Below, piece after piece: positions 8,462-16,289 of a DNA stretch of 61,163 bases. Under the pieces are notes generated by a model. That model saw only the letters and a program-made list of their open reading frames with translations. It searched no databases and was not told where the DNA came from. Location of the stretch: NCBI GenBank assembly GCA_944324365.1, contig CALUWA010000007.1, positions 1 to 61,163 on the forward strand. The letters are read 5' to 3'. Origin of the DNA: Candidatus Gastranaerophilales bacterium (lineage in GTDB: Bacteria > Cyanobacteriota > Vampirovibrionia > Gastranaerophilales > Gastranaerophilaceae). Position 1 is the first letter of the stretch. Each line of letters opens with the position of its first letter. Both the position numbers and the translations under genes were made by a program.

Positions 8462-8518
8462 ATGTTAAAATCTGAAAACACTGATTATACCGGTATTCTC
8501 CAGGGGGGGGGGGGCTAG
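8462..8518 (+). other. Out-of-frame prepilin start cassette ending in a 12-G tract
   Basis: The ATG at 8462 has an ideal promoter and ribosome site. It encodes MLKSENTDYTGILQ followed by glycines from twelve consecutive G (8503-8514), then hits TAG at 8516. Deleting one G (11 G) would put this start in frame with an uninterrupted reading frame that runs through the repeat region into the prepilin ending at 9674, giving about 403 residues. I checked codon by codon that no stop lies between 8514 and 8748 in that frame. It is either a slipped-strand ON/OFF switch, a decayed start, or a homopolymer sequencing error. Confidence 0.6.
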
Positions 8519-8576
8519 ACTCTCCGCAACTGGTGAGTATTTCAGCCTTTTAGACAGGTTAAAGTCGCTGCTATGT

Positions 8577-8893
8577 CGTCATTCTGAGGGCAAAGCCAAA
8601 TTCCGTCATTCTGAGGACGAAGTCCGAAGAATCTCCTTAAACAATAGATCCTTCGCTATCGCTCAGCTCTGCATACAGGCTCACACGTCCTCACTTCGTT
8701 GCGGCGGTTCGCTTTGTAAGGATGACAAAAACGTCATTGTAAACGAAGTGAAGCAATCCAGGGGAAAAGATCGCGCAACGAAGTGCGCGATGACAGCATT
8801 TGAGACATCTTGCCAGCCACATGTCATCGCAGAAGGCGAAGCCTATCCGCGATCTATATGGATTGCTTCGTCGCAAGCTCCTCGCAATGACGG
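8577..8893. repeat. Cluster of dispersed palindromic repeats
   Basis: CGTCATTCTGAG occurs at 8577 and 8604 (with GAAGAATC after the second). CGTCATTG...GAAGCAATCC occupies 8732-8759. The reverse-oriented form GGATTGCTTCGTCGC...CTCCTCGCAATGACGG occupies 8860-8893. A similar last unit abuts the prepilin at 32482-32516. The stretch has one reading frame open throughout and encodes the long prepilin leader. Apart from that frame, no other gene is visible between 8397 and 8747. Confidence 0.75.
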
Positions 8894-9674
8894 GAAAAAA
8901 GCCGCATTCACGCTTGCGGAAGTCCTTATCACACTCGGAATTATCGGAGTAGTTGCCGCAATGACATTACCTATGCTAATTGCAAAATATCAGGAAAAAG
9001 TACTGGTAACTGCCGCAAAAAAAGGATATTCCGTAGCCGTTAACACAGTTACTCGCTGGAATGCAGCAAATGACATAGTTGGGGACTCTTATAACTTTTT
9101 TGCGTCGGGCGGAGCAAGTAATGATTGGAGCAGAAATACTGTAGTATTAAAAGAATTAGCAAAATATCTGCATATTGTACAGGTCTGTGACAAATCAAGC
9201 AATTTAAAAAATTGCGGAGGAAAATACACGGTAAAACAATATAAAAAACTGAACAACGGACAAGGCGGTACAACAGAGCAAAATTATATGAACAATTTTA
9301 GAATTGTACTTGCAGACGGAAGTTTTATTGCACCTCGAAGTGAAGTTACAGACGACGGAACATGTAAACATACATATTGGAGCAACACTAAAGGTCCTGA
9401 CGGCTTTTTTATCCCTGATACATCGGGAAACTCGCCTACAGGCTTTCAAGGACAATACTACACTTCAAATAACTGTGGATTTATTCATATTGACACTAAT
9501 GGACTGAAAGGCCCAAATCAGGTCGGAAAAGATAACTTTATAATTGGTTTTAGAAAGGAGGGAAAACCTTGGTCAGATAGAAACGACTATGGAAATCTTG
9601 ATTATGTCTTAAAATATGATAAACTCATTGAAACAGAGGACTATACTCCGCAAGAATCAGGTGCGTTTGAATGA
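8748..9674 (+). CDS. Type IV prepilin-like / pseudopilin protein
   Basis: The conserved class III N-terminus is KKAAFTLAEVLITLGIIGVVAAMTLP. The prepilin-peptidase site falls before Phe, with Glu at +5 and a single hydrophobic helix. The C-terminal domain of about 240 residues has paired Cys (VCDKSSNLKNCGG and later TCKH, NNCGF) and many Gly/Asn/Asp, as in minor pilins. The long leader (QSRGKD...ASSQAPRNDG) is encoded by dispersed repeats. GTG at 8748 is only the first possible start in this frame and has no ribosome site. The frame is open back to 8469, and the likely true start is the ATG at 8462, which is one base out of frame at the 12-G tract. Probably surface or secretion related. Confidence 0.8.
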   Translation: MKQSRGKDRATKCAMTAFETSCQPHVIAEGEAYPRSIWIASSQAPRNDGKKAAFTLAEVLITLGIIGVVAAMTLPMLIAKYQEKVLVTAAKKGYSVAVNTVTRWNAANDIVGDSYNFFASGGASNDWSRNTVVLKELAKYLHIVQVCDKSSNLKNCGGKYTVKQYKKLNNGQGGTTEQNYMNNFRIVLADGSFIAPRSEVTDDGTCKHTYWSNTKGPDGFFIPDTSGNSPTGFQGQYYTSNNCGFIHIDTNGLKGPNQVGKDNFIIGFRKEGKPWSDRNDYGNLDYVLKYDKLIETEDYTPQESGAFE

Positions 9675-9681
9675 TAATCCA

Positions 9682-10872
9682 CTAATCATACACAGGGCCG
9701 CTTGAACGCGTAAACCCTGTTTTTATAACATTTTTTCCAAAGCGGCTTTCAATATTATCAATACATTTTGCAAGCCGCTTATTTTTTGAATCCTCTTCTG
9801 TATCAGAGAACAAAAATAACTGCTCAGCACTATCAAACGTGATATCATCAAATATAACCCCGGAACTTCTGTATAAAATTGAAGGATTATAAATTTTCTC
9901 AAGCAGCTTAAATGAAATATCCGAAACCTCCCACTCATAACAAGTCGGCTTTTCCAAGACTTTCTTTTCCGCAAAAACTTTAAAGTCTTTTGTCCTGAGC
10001 ATAACGGATATCACACCGCTTTTTGCCCTCAATCGGCGAAGCTTTGCACAACCTTTATGAATATGATAATTAATTGCGTCTTTTATAAAATTTATATCCG
10101 ATGTGAATGTTCCTAAGGCACAAGTATTTTGTATTGATTTTGGAAGTTTTACCTCGGAAGATACAGGAGAAACGGTTTCGCCCAACAATTCATGTTTCAT
10201 TTCGCGAGCTCTTATGCCGACTTTTTTATCAAGCCATGTATCTGACTGTGACACAAGCTCATATGCCGTAATAATACCCGATTTATGAAACAGAGTCGTA
10301 AGATTTCGTCCGATACCCCAAAGCTCTTCTATCTGGGTTTTCTTTAATTCCTCCGTTACAAATCGCGGGTTAATGGCATATACTCCGCAATCAAACTTTT
10401 TTGCTTTATCAGAAGCAAGCTTTGCTAACGTTTTTGATGAACTTACTCCGATAGAAACATTAACATCTAAATCTTCTTTAATTTTCGCTCTTATATGGGA
10501 TGCTAAATCTATATATTCCATTTTGTAAAGCCGTTTTAAGCCGGTCAAATCAACAAAAGCCTCATCTATAGAATAAACCTCCACAAGCGGAGAAAACTCC
10601 CTCAATTTTGCCATCACCTGATGAGATATCTCCGCATACAAATCATGATTTGCCACGATATAAATACCTTTAGGATGTTCTTTTTTTGCCATAAAAAGCG
10701 GCTCGCCCATCCTTATTCCCATTTTTTTAGCCTCTTTTGAACGAGAAACAACACACCCTTCTTTATTGGAAATAACACACACAGGCTTGCCTTTGAGCTC
10801 GGGATTAACCTTCTGCTCACAGCAAACGAAAAAGGAATCACAATCTACTAACGCAATAAAACGCTTCGTCAT
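9682..10872 (-). CDS. umuC: UmuC-like Y-family DNA polymerase
   Basis: The 396-residue protein aligns with UmuC: ALVDCDSFFVCCEQ (Asp10 and Asp12), GKPVCVISNKEGCVVSRSKEAKKMGIRMGEP, YSIDEAFVDLTG (catalytic Asp-Glu), and a C-terminal little-finger region ending KCIDNIESRFGKNVIKTGF. Such polymerases perform error-prone bypass of damaged DNA. No umuD is adjacent. The promoter carries a perfect palindrome between the -35 and -10 boxes, and the -10 lies 6 nt from the ATG without a Shine-Dalgarno. A repressed (probably DNA-damage-induced), leaderless transcript is therefore likely. It converges on the prepilin gene. Confidence 0.9.
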   Translation of the reverse strand: MTKRFIALVDCDSFFVCCEQKVNPELKGKPVCVISNKEGCVVSRSKEAKKMGIRMGEPLFMAKKEHPKGIYIVANHDLYAEISHQVMAKLREFSPLVEVYSIDEAFVDLTGLKRLYKMEYIDLASHIRAKIKEDLDVNVSIGVSSSKTLAKLASDKAKKFDCGVYAINPRFVTEELKKTQIEELWGIGRNLTTLFHKSGIITAYELVSQSDTWLDKKVGIRAREMKHELLGETVSPVSSEVKLPKSIQNTCALGTFTSDINFIKDAINYHIHKGCAKLRRLRAKSGVISVMLRTKDFKVFAEKKVLEKPTCYEWEVSDISFKLLEKIYNPSILYRSSGVIFDDITFDSAEQLFLFSDTEEDSKNKRLAKCIDNIESRFGKNVIKTGFTRSSGPVYD

Positions 10873-10878
10873 AATAAA

Positions 10879-10906
10879 AGTATAACTTGATTTAAGTTAT
10901 AGTCAA
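10879..10906 (-). promoter_or_regulatory. Promoter with operator palindrome for the UmuC-like gene
   Basis: On the minus strand TTGACT (10906-10901) and TATACT (10884-10879) are 16 bp apart. The perfect inverted repeat TATAACTT-N5-AAGTTATA (10881-10901) fills the spacer and overlaps both boxes, the classic place for a repressor such as LexA. The sequence does not match the E. coli LexA box. The ATG at 10872 is 6 nt from the -10. Confidence 0.7.
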
Positions 10907-10937
10907 GATAATGTATATACCCTTTTAAGTAAAACTA

Positions 10938-10966
10938 AAAACCCGCCTTTGATTTAGGCGGGTCTT
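10938..10966 (-). terminator. Intrinsic terminator of aspS
   Basis: ACCCGCCT and AGGCGGGT pair around a 7-base loop. On the minus strand the stem is followed by a T-rich stretch. It sits just behind the aspS stop codon. Confidence 0.8.
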
Positions 10967-10972
10967 TAAAAT

Positions 10973-12754
10973 CTACTTATTTACGTGAGCCGTACTTTTC
11001 AGATGAAGTTCTCTCAACTGCTGCAGAGAAGCCTCACCCGGAGCGTCACTCATCAAATCTTTTGCACCGGAATTTTTCGGGAATGCAATAACATCACGGA
11101 TAGAATCAGTTCTTGCCAATAAAGCAACAAGTCTGTCCAATCCGATAGCCAAACCTGCATGAGGAGGGGTTCCGTATTGCAGTGCATTTACCATAAATCC
11201 GAATTTTTCTTTTGCTTCGTCTTCTGTCAAGCCCAACGCTTTAAATACAGCAGACTGAACTTCAGATGAGTGAATTCTTACACTGCCGCCGCCAAGCTCG
11301 GTTCCGTTATATACAATATCATAAGCAATTGATTTAACATTACCCAAATCACCGGATTTAAGTTTGTCTAAATCTTCTATACAAGGAGATGTGAACGGAT
11401 GGTGCATTGCCATAAATCTGCCTTCTTCATCACTCCATTCGAACATAGGGAAATCTACAATCCACAAAAGATTGTGCTTACTTTCATCAATCAGGTTCAA
11501 AGATTTTCCGAAATGTAATCTCAATCTTCCCATAATATCGTAAACCAATTTCGGCTTGTCAGCTACGAAGAAGATAATATCTCCGGCAACAGCTCCGGCT
11601 CTTTCCTGAATACGTTTTGCCTGATCTTCAGTTACAAATTTCAATACAGGAGATTTTGCGGTTCCGTCTTCGTTGTAAATAATATTAGCAAGAGCTTTTG
11701 CGCCAAAAGATACCGCAAGTTTTGTGATATCATCAATATCTTTTCTTGAATACTTAGCTCCGCCCGGAATTCTTATACCGCGGACAATACCGCCGTTTTG
11801 AAGAGTTTTCTTAACGATTTCAAATTCTGATTCCAAAATTATATCACCGATATCAAACAACTCCAAACCGAAACGGGTATCAGGCTTGTCAGAACCGTAT
11901 CTGTCCATAGCTTCCTGCCAAGGCATCTGAATAAACGGAGGTTTAACTTCAACTCCGGCAGCCTTAAATGTTTCAACAATCAAACCTTCAACACATTTGA
12001 TAACATCCTGCTGCTCAACAAATGACATTTCAAGGTCAATTTGAGTAAATTCCGGCTGTCTGTCAGCACGCAAATCTTCATCTCGGAAGCATTTAGCGAT
12101 TTGGTAATATCTTTCAATACCGCCGACCATCAACAACTGCTTAAAAATCTGAGGTGATTGCGGAAGAGCATAGAACTTACCTTCCTGAACACGTGAAGGA
12201 ACCAAATAATCTCTGGCACCTTCCGGTGTTGTTTTAATCAAAATAGGAGTTTCAACTTCCATAAACTCTTCACTGTTCAAATATGCTCTCGCAGCCTGGC
12301 AAATCTTATGACGAAGCTTTAAGTTATTGAGCATACCTTCACGTCTTATATCAAGGTATCTGTATTTTAATCTTACATCTTCAGACACATTTTCATCATC
12401 AAGAACAAAAGGTAAAACCTTTGCAGTTGAGAGAATTTCCAGGCTTTCCGGATACATTTCCACCTGACCTGCCGCATATTTTTCGTTATAAGTTTCTTCC
12501 GGACGTCTTGTAACTTTACCTTTTACGGTAATAACGTATTCCGTTCTTACTTTTTCCATAATCTTATGTACTTCAGGATTAATCTGCGGGTTAGTTACAA
12601 TCTGGAAAAATCCGCTTCTGTCCCTCAATTCCACAAACAAAATTCCGCCCAAGTCACGAATCGTAGCAACCCAGCCGGAGAGGGTAACTTCTTCATTAAT
12701 ATTGCTGAGATTAAGCTCTCCGCAATTGTGTGATTTCATCTTTGTTCTTATCAT
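10973..12754 (-). CDS. aspS: Aspartyl-tRNA synthetase
   Basis: A 593-residue class II synthetase of bacterial type. The N-terminal OB anticodon-binding domain (about 1-105) includes VTLSGWVATIRDLGGILFVELRDRSG. The catalytic core has motif 2 FRDEDLRADRQPEFTQIDLEMSF, and a GAD insertion domain lies at about 290-420. Motif 3 is near the end (GLAIGLDRLVALLAR). It charges tRNA-Asp, possibly tRNA-Asn too if the organism uses the amidotransferase route; that cannot be settled here. It is monocistronic with its own terminator. Confidence 0.96.
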   Translation of the reverse strand: MIRTKMKSHNCGELNLSNINEEVTLSGWVATIRDLGGILFVELRDRSGFFQIVTNPQINPEVHKIMEKVRTEYVITVKGKVTRRPEETYNEKYAAGQVEMYPESLEILSTAKVLPFVLDDENVSEDVRLKYRYLDIRREGMLNNLKLRHKICQAARAYLNSEEFMEVETPILIKTTPEGARDYLVPSRVQEGKFYALPQSPQIFKQLLMVGGIERYYQIAKCFRDEDLRADRQPEFTQIDLEMSFVEQQDVIKCVEGLIVETFKAAGVEVKPPFIQMPWQEAMDRYGSDKPDTRFGLELFDIGDIILESEFEIVKKTLQNGGIVRGIRIPGGAKYSRKDIDDITKLAVSFGAKALANIIYNEDGTAKSPVLKFVTEDQAKRIQERAGAVAGDIIFFVADKPKLVYDIMGRLRLHFGKSLNLIDESKHNLLWIVDFPMFEWSDEEGRFMAMHHPFTSPCIEDLDKLKSGDLGNVKSIAYDIVYNGTELGGGSVRIHSSEVQSAVFKALGLTEDEAKEKFGFMVNALQYGTPPHAGLAIGLDRLVALLARTDSIRDVIAFPKNSGAKDLMSDAPGEASLQQLRELHLKSTAHVNK

Positions 12755-12806
12755 TTTTCTCTTCCTTTAATATCAGTAAATGTCTAAGTATATTCTAACA
12801 AAAACA

Positions 12807-12832
12807 TACAAAAGTAAACAGTTTTTTGTATT
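12807..12832 (-). terminator. Possible A/T-rich terminator after the cysS operon
   Basis: ATACAAAA and TTTTGTAT form an inverted repeat, followed on the minus strand by GTTTTTGTT. The stem has little GC, so this is a weak call. It lies just downstream of the last gene of the operon. Confidence 0.35.
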
Positions 12833-12842
12833 TTTATGAATA

Positions 12843-14108
12843 TTAGTAAACTGCAGAAATGACAAAGCAGGAATAAATTAATAAAATCAAAGAAAATACT
12901 AACAAAAAGACTTTATAATATTTTTCATACCTGAAAGAAGTATTTCTTGCAAACAGCAGAAAAAATAACGGCAATATTGCAATCAAATAACGCCCCTGAA
13001 ATCCTCCGATTTTCACATGCTGTAAATTATTCCAGGTTACGAAAAGTGCTGTAAGCAGAACCATAAAAAACAAAAATATAAGTCCGGCGGCTAAAATTCG
13101 AGATTTACCAGAAACTTTCTTTTCTGCGGGAAGTAAATAAAGACTTGATAAATATACCACACCGGCTGACGCATAGACCCCAAGAGGGAACCTTACATCC
13201 AGCCAGCCCAGAATACCAACCAAACCTTTAAACCAATAAACAGATGAAAGAACCATTGTTTTAACAACAAGCACCAAATATCTGAACGGCTCGTTTATCA
13301 AAAACCGTTTGCACTCATCAGGCATAGCCTCAGGCCCCAAAACAACATGATTATTAAACGCCCACAAGCCGCCAATCAAAACTGAAACTGCAAGAACCGC
13401 AGCGGCTATAAAATACTTGCGTTTATCTCTCACCAATACCAGCAAAAATACAGGATAAATCAAACAGCCTTTTAAAAGAGAACTGATAACAGCAAAAATT
13501 CCATACAAAAGCAACTCTTTTAAAGTTAATCTTTCTTTCGCTTCAAATATAAGTTTAAACATATACGCAAAAAACAAAAAACTGAATCCGTTTACAAAAC
13601 TATCCGCAGACACACTCATACCTTCAAAAACACTCATCGGTAAAAGTGCAAAAAACATAAACTGCCACTTAAAAACGGGGGTAATTTTTATAGCAGCATA
13701 AATCAAGGCAAGCCATACAAATAAATTAAATACCCTTGCCAGATAAAACATTAAATCCGTATTTTTAAAAATCCAGCCTGTTTTTATGCCAAGAGCCGAA
13801 AACATATACATAACAGGAGCATATCCGCTTTGAAAATGGAAATTTTTTCCCACTATTTCAAATTCCCTACTGTAAGAGGAATCATTCATAAATACTTTGT
13901 CAATTTCCGATACTTTTGCAGGAACCTTATTCCAAAATATCCCGTTTGAAACTTCAATTGCTCTGTGCAAATGACCGGTTTCGTCCGGCACCTCAAAAGG
14001 CGGCGTTAAAATCAGAAATAAAAAACCAAAAATAACCCCCAAAACCAAAAAGATAATTTCAGGTTTTCCAAAAATGTTATTCAAACCAATCTTAATTTTG
14101 TCTATCAA
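12843..14108 (-). CDS. DUF2142 family multi-spanning membrane protein
   Basis: A 421-residue protein with about ten hydrophobic segments. It has DUF2142 landmarks: TPPFEVPDETGHLHRAIEV after the first helix (about 35-53), SADSFVNGFSF, and late GGFQGRYLIAILPLFFLL. The family resembles GT-C glycosyltransferases and oligosaccharide-modifying membrane proteins. The early acidic DE/H cluster in the first periplasmic loop would suit such a catalytic site; this is inference. It is the last gene of the cysS-to-tsaC operon and overlaps tsaC by 17 bp. Confidence 0.82.
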   Translation of the reverse strand: MIDKIKIGLNNIFGKPEIIFLVLGVIFGFLFLILTPPFEVPDETGHLHRAIEVSNGIFWNKVPAKVSEIDKVFMNDSSYSREFEIVGKNFHFQSGYAPVMYMFSALGIKTGWIFKNTDLMFYLARVFNLFVWLALIYAAIKITPVFKWQFMFFALLPMSVFEGMSVSADSFVNGFSFLFFAYMFKLIFEAKERLTLKELLLYGIFAVISSLLKGCLIYPVFLLVLVRDKRKYFIAAAVLAVSVLIGGLWAFNNHVVLGPEAMPDECKRFLINEPFRYLVLVVKTMVLSSVYWFKGLVGILGWLDVRFPLGVYASAGVVYLSSLYLLPAEKKVSGKSRILAAGLIFLFFMVLLTALFVTWNNLQHVKIGGFQGRYLIAILPLFFLLFARNTSFRYEKYYKVFLLVFSLILLIYSCFVISAVY

Positions 14109-14685
14109 GTTGAATTGCCCCCTGACGAAATATTTTTATTTCATCGTCAAAAACACCCGCAACAGTGGATTCCAGCCCCTTTGCAAAACATCCGTAATCA
14201 GGTATCACCATATCAACAAGCCCGTTCATGTTTTCATAGGCCTGCTCATAAGTTTTTGCCGACGGCTGATGAGAAAGATTTGCACTGGTTGTTGCAAGAA
14301 CATTTCCGGTAATATTATCGCAAATTTCTTTAAAAACTTCATTATCCGGCACCCTTATCCCGACGGTATCCATACCGGAGGTCATATAATAAGGAGTTTT
14401 TTCCGACTTTTCAAGTACAAGAGTAAGCGCCCCCGGGAAATACTGTTTTATCAATTTTGAAGCAGACTTTGAAAGCGGCTGTTTTACATATTCCAAAAGA
14501 TGATACGCTTCAGATGACATTAAAATCAAAGGCTTTTGCGCCTCTCTGTGCTTAATTTCATAAATCTTTTTTACAGCCTTTTCCGACGACGGCAAACATC
14601 CCAAACCCCAGACGGTATCGGTTACATATGCAATAACTCCGTCGTTATCCAGAATTTCTTTAATTTTATCAATATCTTTAACCAT
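14092..14685 (-). CDS. tsaC: Threonylcarbamoyl-AMP synthase (Sua5/YrdC family)
   Basis: The 197-residue protein contains the YrdC fold motifs AYVTDTVWGLGC (about 19-30), KHREAQKPLILMSS, YFPGALTLVL, TVGIRVPDN and TTSANLSHQPSA. It forms threonylcarbamoyl-AMP from threonine, bicarbonate and ATP for the t6A37 modification of ANN-decoding tRNAs. Its length fits the short TsaC form without the C-terminal Sua5 domain. It lies between murJ (2-bp gap) and the DUF2142 gene (17-bp overlap). Confidence 0.93.
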   Translation of the reverse strand: MVKDIDKIKEILDNDGVIAYVTDTVWGLGCLPSSEKAVKKIYEIKHREAQKPLILMSSEAYHLLEYVKQPLSKSASKLIKQYFPGALTLVLEKSEKTPYYMTSGMDTVGIRVPDNEVFKEICDNITGNVLATTSANLSHQPSAKTYEQAYENMNGLVDMVIPDYGCFAKGLESTVAGVFDDEIKIFRQGAIQLDRQN

Positions 14686-14687
14686 AA

Positions 14688-16289
14688 TTATCTTCCTAAC
14701 TTATTCTTAATTCTCAATGCCAGCTCGCTTGCATAATCCATTTTCATTAAAAGATTCAACGGAACATAAACCAGCATACAGATTATAAATATAACAGCTA
14801 TTTTCATAAGACAAAACATTACGGCAGGTAAATGTACAAAATTATCAAATTCATAAGCACAAATAATACAAACAACAAATGCTGCAATACCGGCAGCCAG
14901 CATTTTTAACAGATTTACAAATAGAGTCTTGTAATCCATTTTCATCTTTTTCTTCATCAAAATTCCGAGTACACACGCATTAAACAGAGTTACCAAAGAC
15001 GTCGAAAGCGTAATCCCGCCAATTCCCATATGCATTTTTGTTATAAACAATATATTCAAAATAAACTTCAAAACTATTGATGAAAACGCAACGATAAACG
15101 GAGTTGCGCTGTCATTAAATGAATAATAAACCCTTGTAATCGAATCTCTGAACACATACGGCAAAATAGATACGGACAAAAACCACAAAGCTTCAGTCAC
15201 CATAAAAGTAGCCTGCGCATCAAAAGCTCCGCGTTCAAAAACAAGCCTTACGCTGTCCAAACCCACGACAAGAATACCTATTATTATAGGGATTGCGGCA
15301 AAGAATAAAACTCCGACACCCTTATTAAAATAATTCCGTATTCCGTCATAATCCTTCTCAGCCACAAGCCTTGCAAAAATAGGAAAAAGAGGCACCAAAA
15401 ATGCCGTCACAAGAATTCCTACAGGAAACTGAAAAACTCTGTTTGCATAACCGATTGCAGTCCATGCGCCTTCCGAGATGGAAGAGGTAAAAAACATATC
15501 CACATAAATATGCACCTGACCAACTGTAGAACTCAATACAGCAGGAAACAGAAGTTCGCAAATTTCCTTAAAATGCGGATTATTTGTAAATTCAAAATTA
15601 GGCCTTACCTTAAATCCCAATTTTCTTACATTCGGATATTGAATAACCAGCTGCAAAATCGCACCTATTGTCGTTGCCCATGCCAGAGCAAAACCTTTTT
15701 GATCATTCGGCGCCGCAGCAACCGATATCGCAATAATTGCAACACTCATAATTATCGGCGACAAATTCGGCAGCATAAATTGCTTATAAATAATCAAAAT
15801 TCCATAATAAATCCCGACAATTCCGCCTATCACAAGCAGCGGGGTCATAATTTTTAAATGCAATGCTGCAAGTTCTATCATCTCAGAAGAACCGCCGGAA
15901 ATAATCAAACCCATCACTGGCTTTGCAAAAACAAACATCAAAACCGACAAAATAAGGAAAAATAAAGTCGTTGCCGTCATAAAAACCGAATATAATTTAT
16001 TAACCTCATCTTTTGGTTTTTCCCTCAGTGACGGAATAAGTTTTGAAAAAACTGCAACAGTTGCACTATGGAAAGGGCCCCCCACTCCGCCCAGCAAAAT
16101 AAGCGACAGCGACGGTATTTGATACGCATAATAATACGCATCCGATACCATAGAAGCGCCGTAATAATTTGCGATGACAATATCTCTTATAAAGCCTATC
16201 AGCTTACTTACGATAGTAACAACCGCAATAAGCCAGGCTGCTTTTAAGACACTAGTAGCTTTTTCTTCACCAGATACTGTCGTTGTCAT
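14688..16289 (-). CDS. murJ: Lipid II flippase MurJ (MviN)
   Basis: A 533-residue polytopic protein of the MOP exporter superfamily with about 14 hydrophobic segments. It shows the MurJ signature near the N-terminus (VSKLIGFIRDIVIANYYGASMVSDAYYYA) and GGVGGPFHSATVAVFS at about 60-75. It moves the peptidoglycan precursor lipid II across the inner membrane, supplying PBPs such as the class A enzyme at 5584. It overlaps the SpoIID-like gene by 23 bp, so the two are co-transcribed. Confidence 0.94.
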   Translation of the reverse strand: MTTTVSGEEKATSVLKAAWLIAVVTIVSKLIGFIRDIVIANYYGASMVSDAYYYAYQIPSLSLILLGGVGGPFHSATVAVFSKLIPSLREKPKDEVNKLYSVFMTATTLFFLILSVLMFVFAKPVMGLIISGGSSEMIELAALHLKIMTPLLVIGGIVGIYYGILIIYKQFMLPNLSPIIMSVAIIAISVAAAPNDQKGFALAWATTIGAILQLVIQYPNVRKLGFKVRPNFEFTNNPHFKEICELLFPAVLSSTVGQVHIYVDMFFTSSISEGAWTAIGYANRVFQFPVGILVTAFLVPLFPIFARLVAEKDYDGIRNYFNKGVGVLFFAAIPIIIGILVVGLDSVRLVFERGAFDAQATFMVTEALWFLSVSILPYVFRDSITRVYYSFNDSATPFIVAFSSIVLKFILNILFITKMHMGIGGITLSTSLVTLFNACVLGILMKKKMKMDYKTLFVNLLKMLAAGIAAFVVCIICAYEFDNFVHLPAVMFCLMKIAVIFIICMLVYVPLNLLMKMDYASELALRIKNKLGR

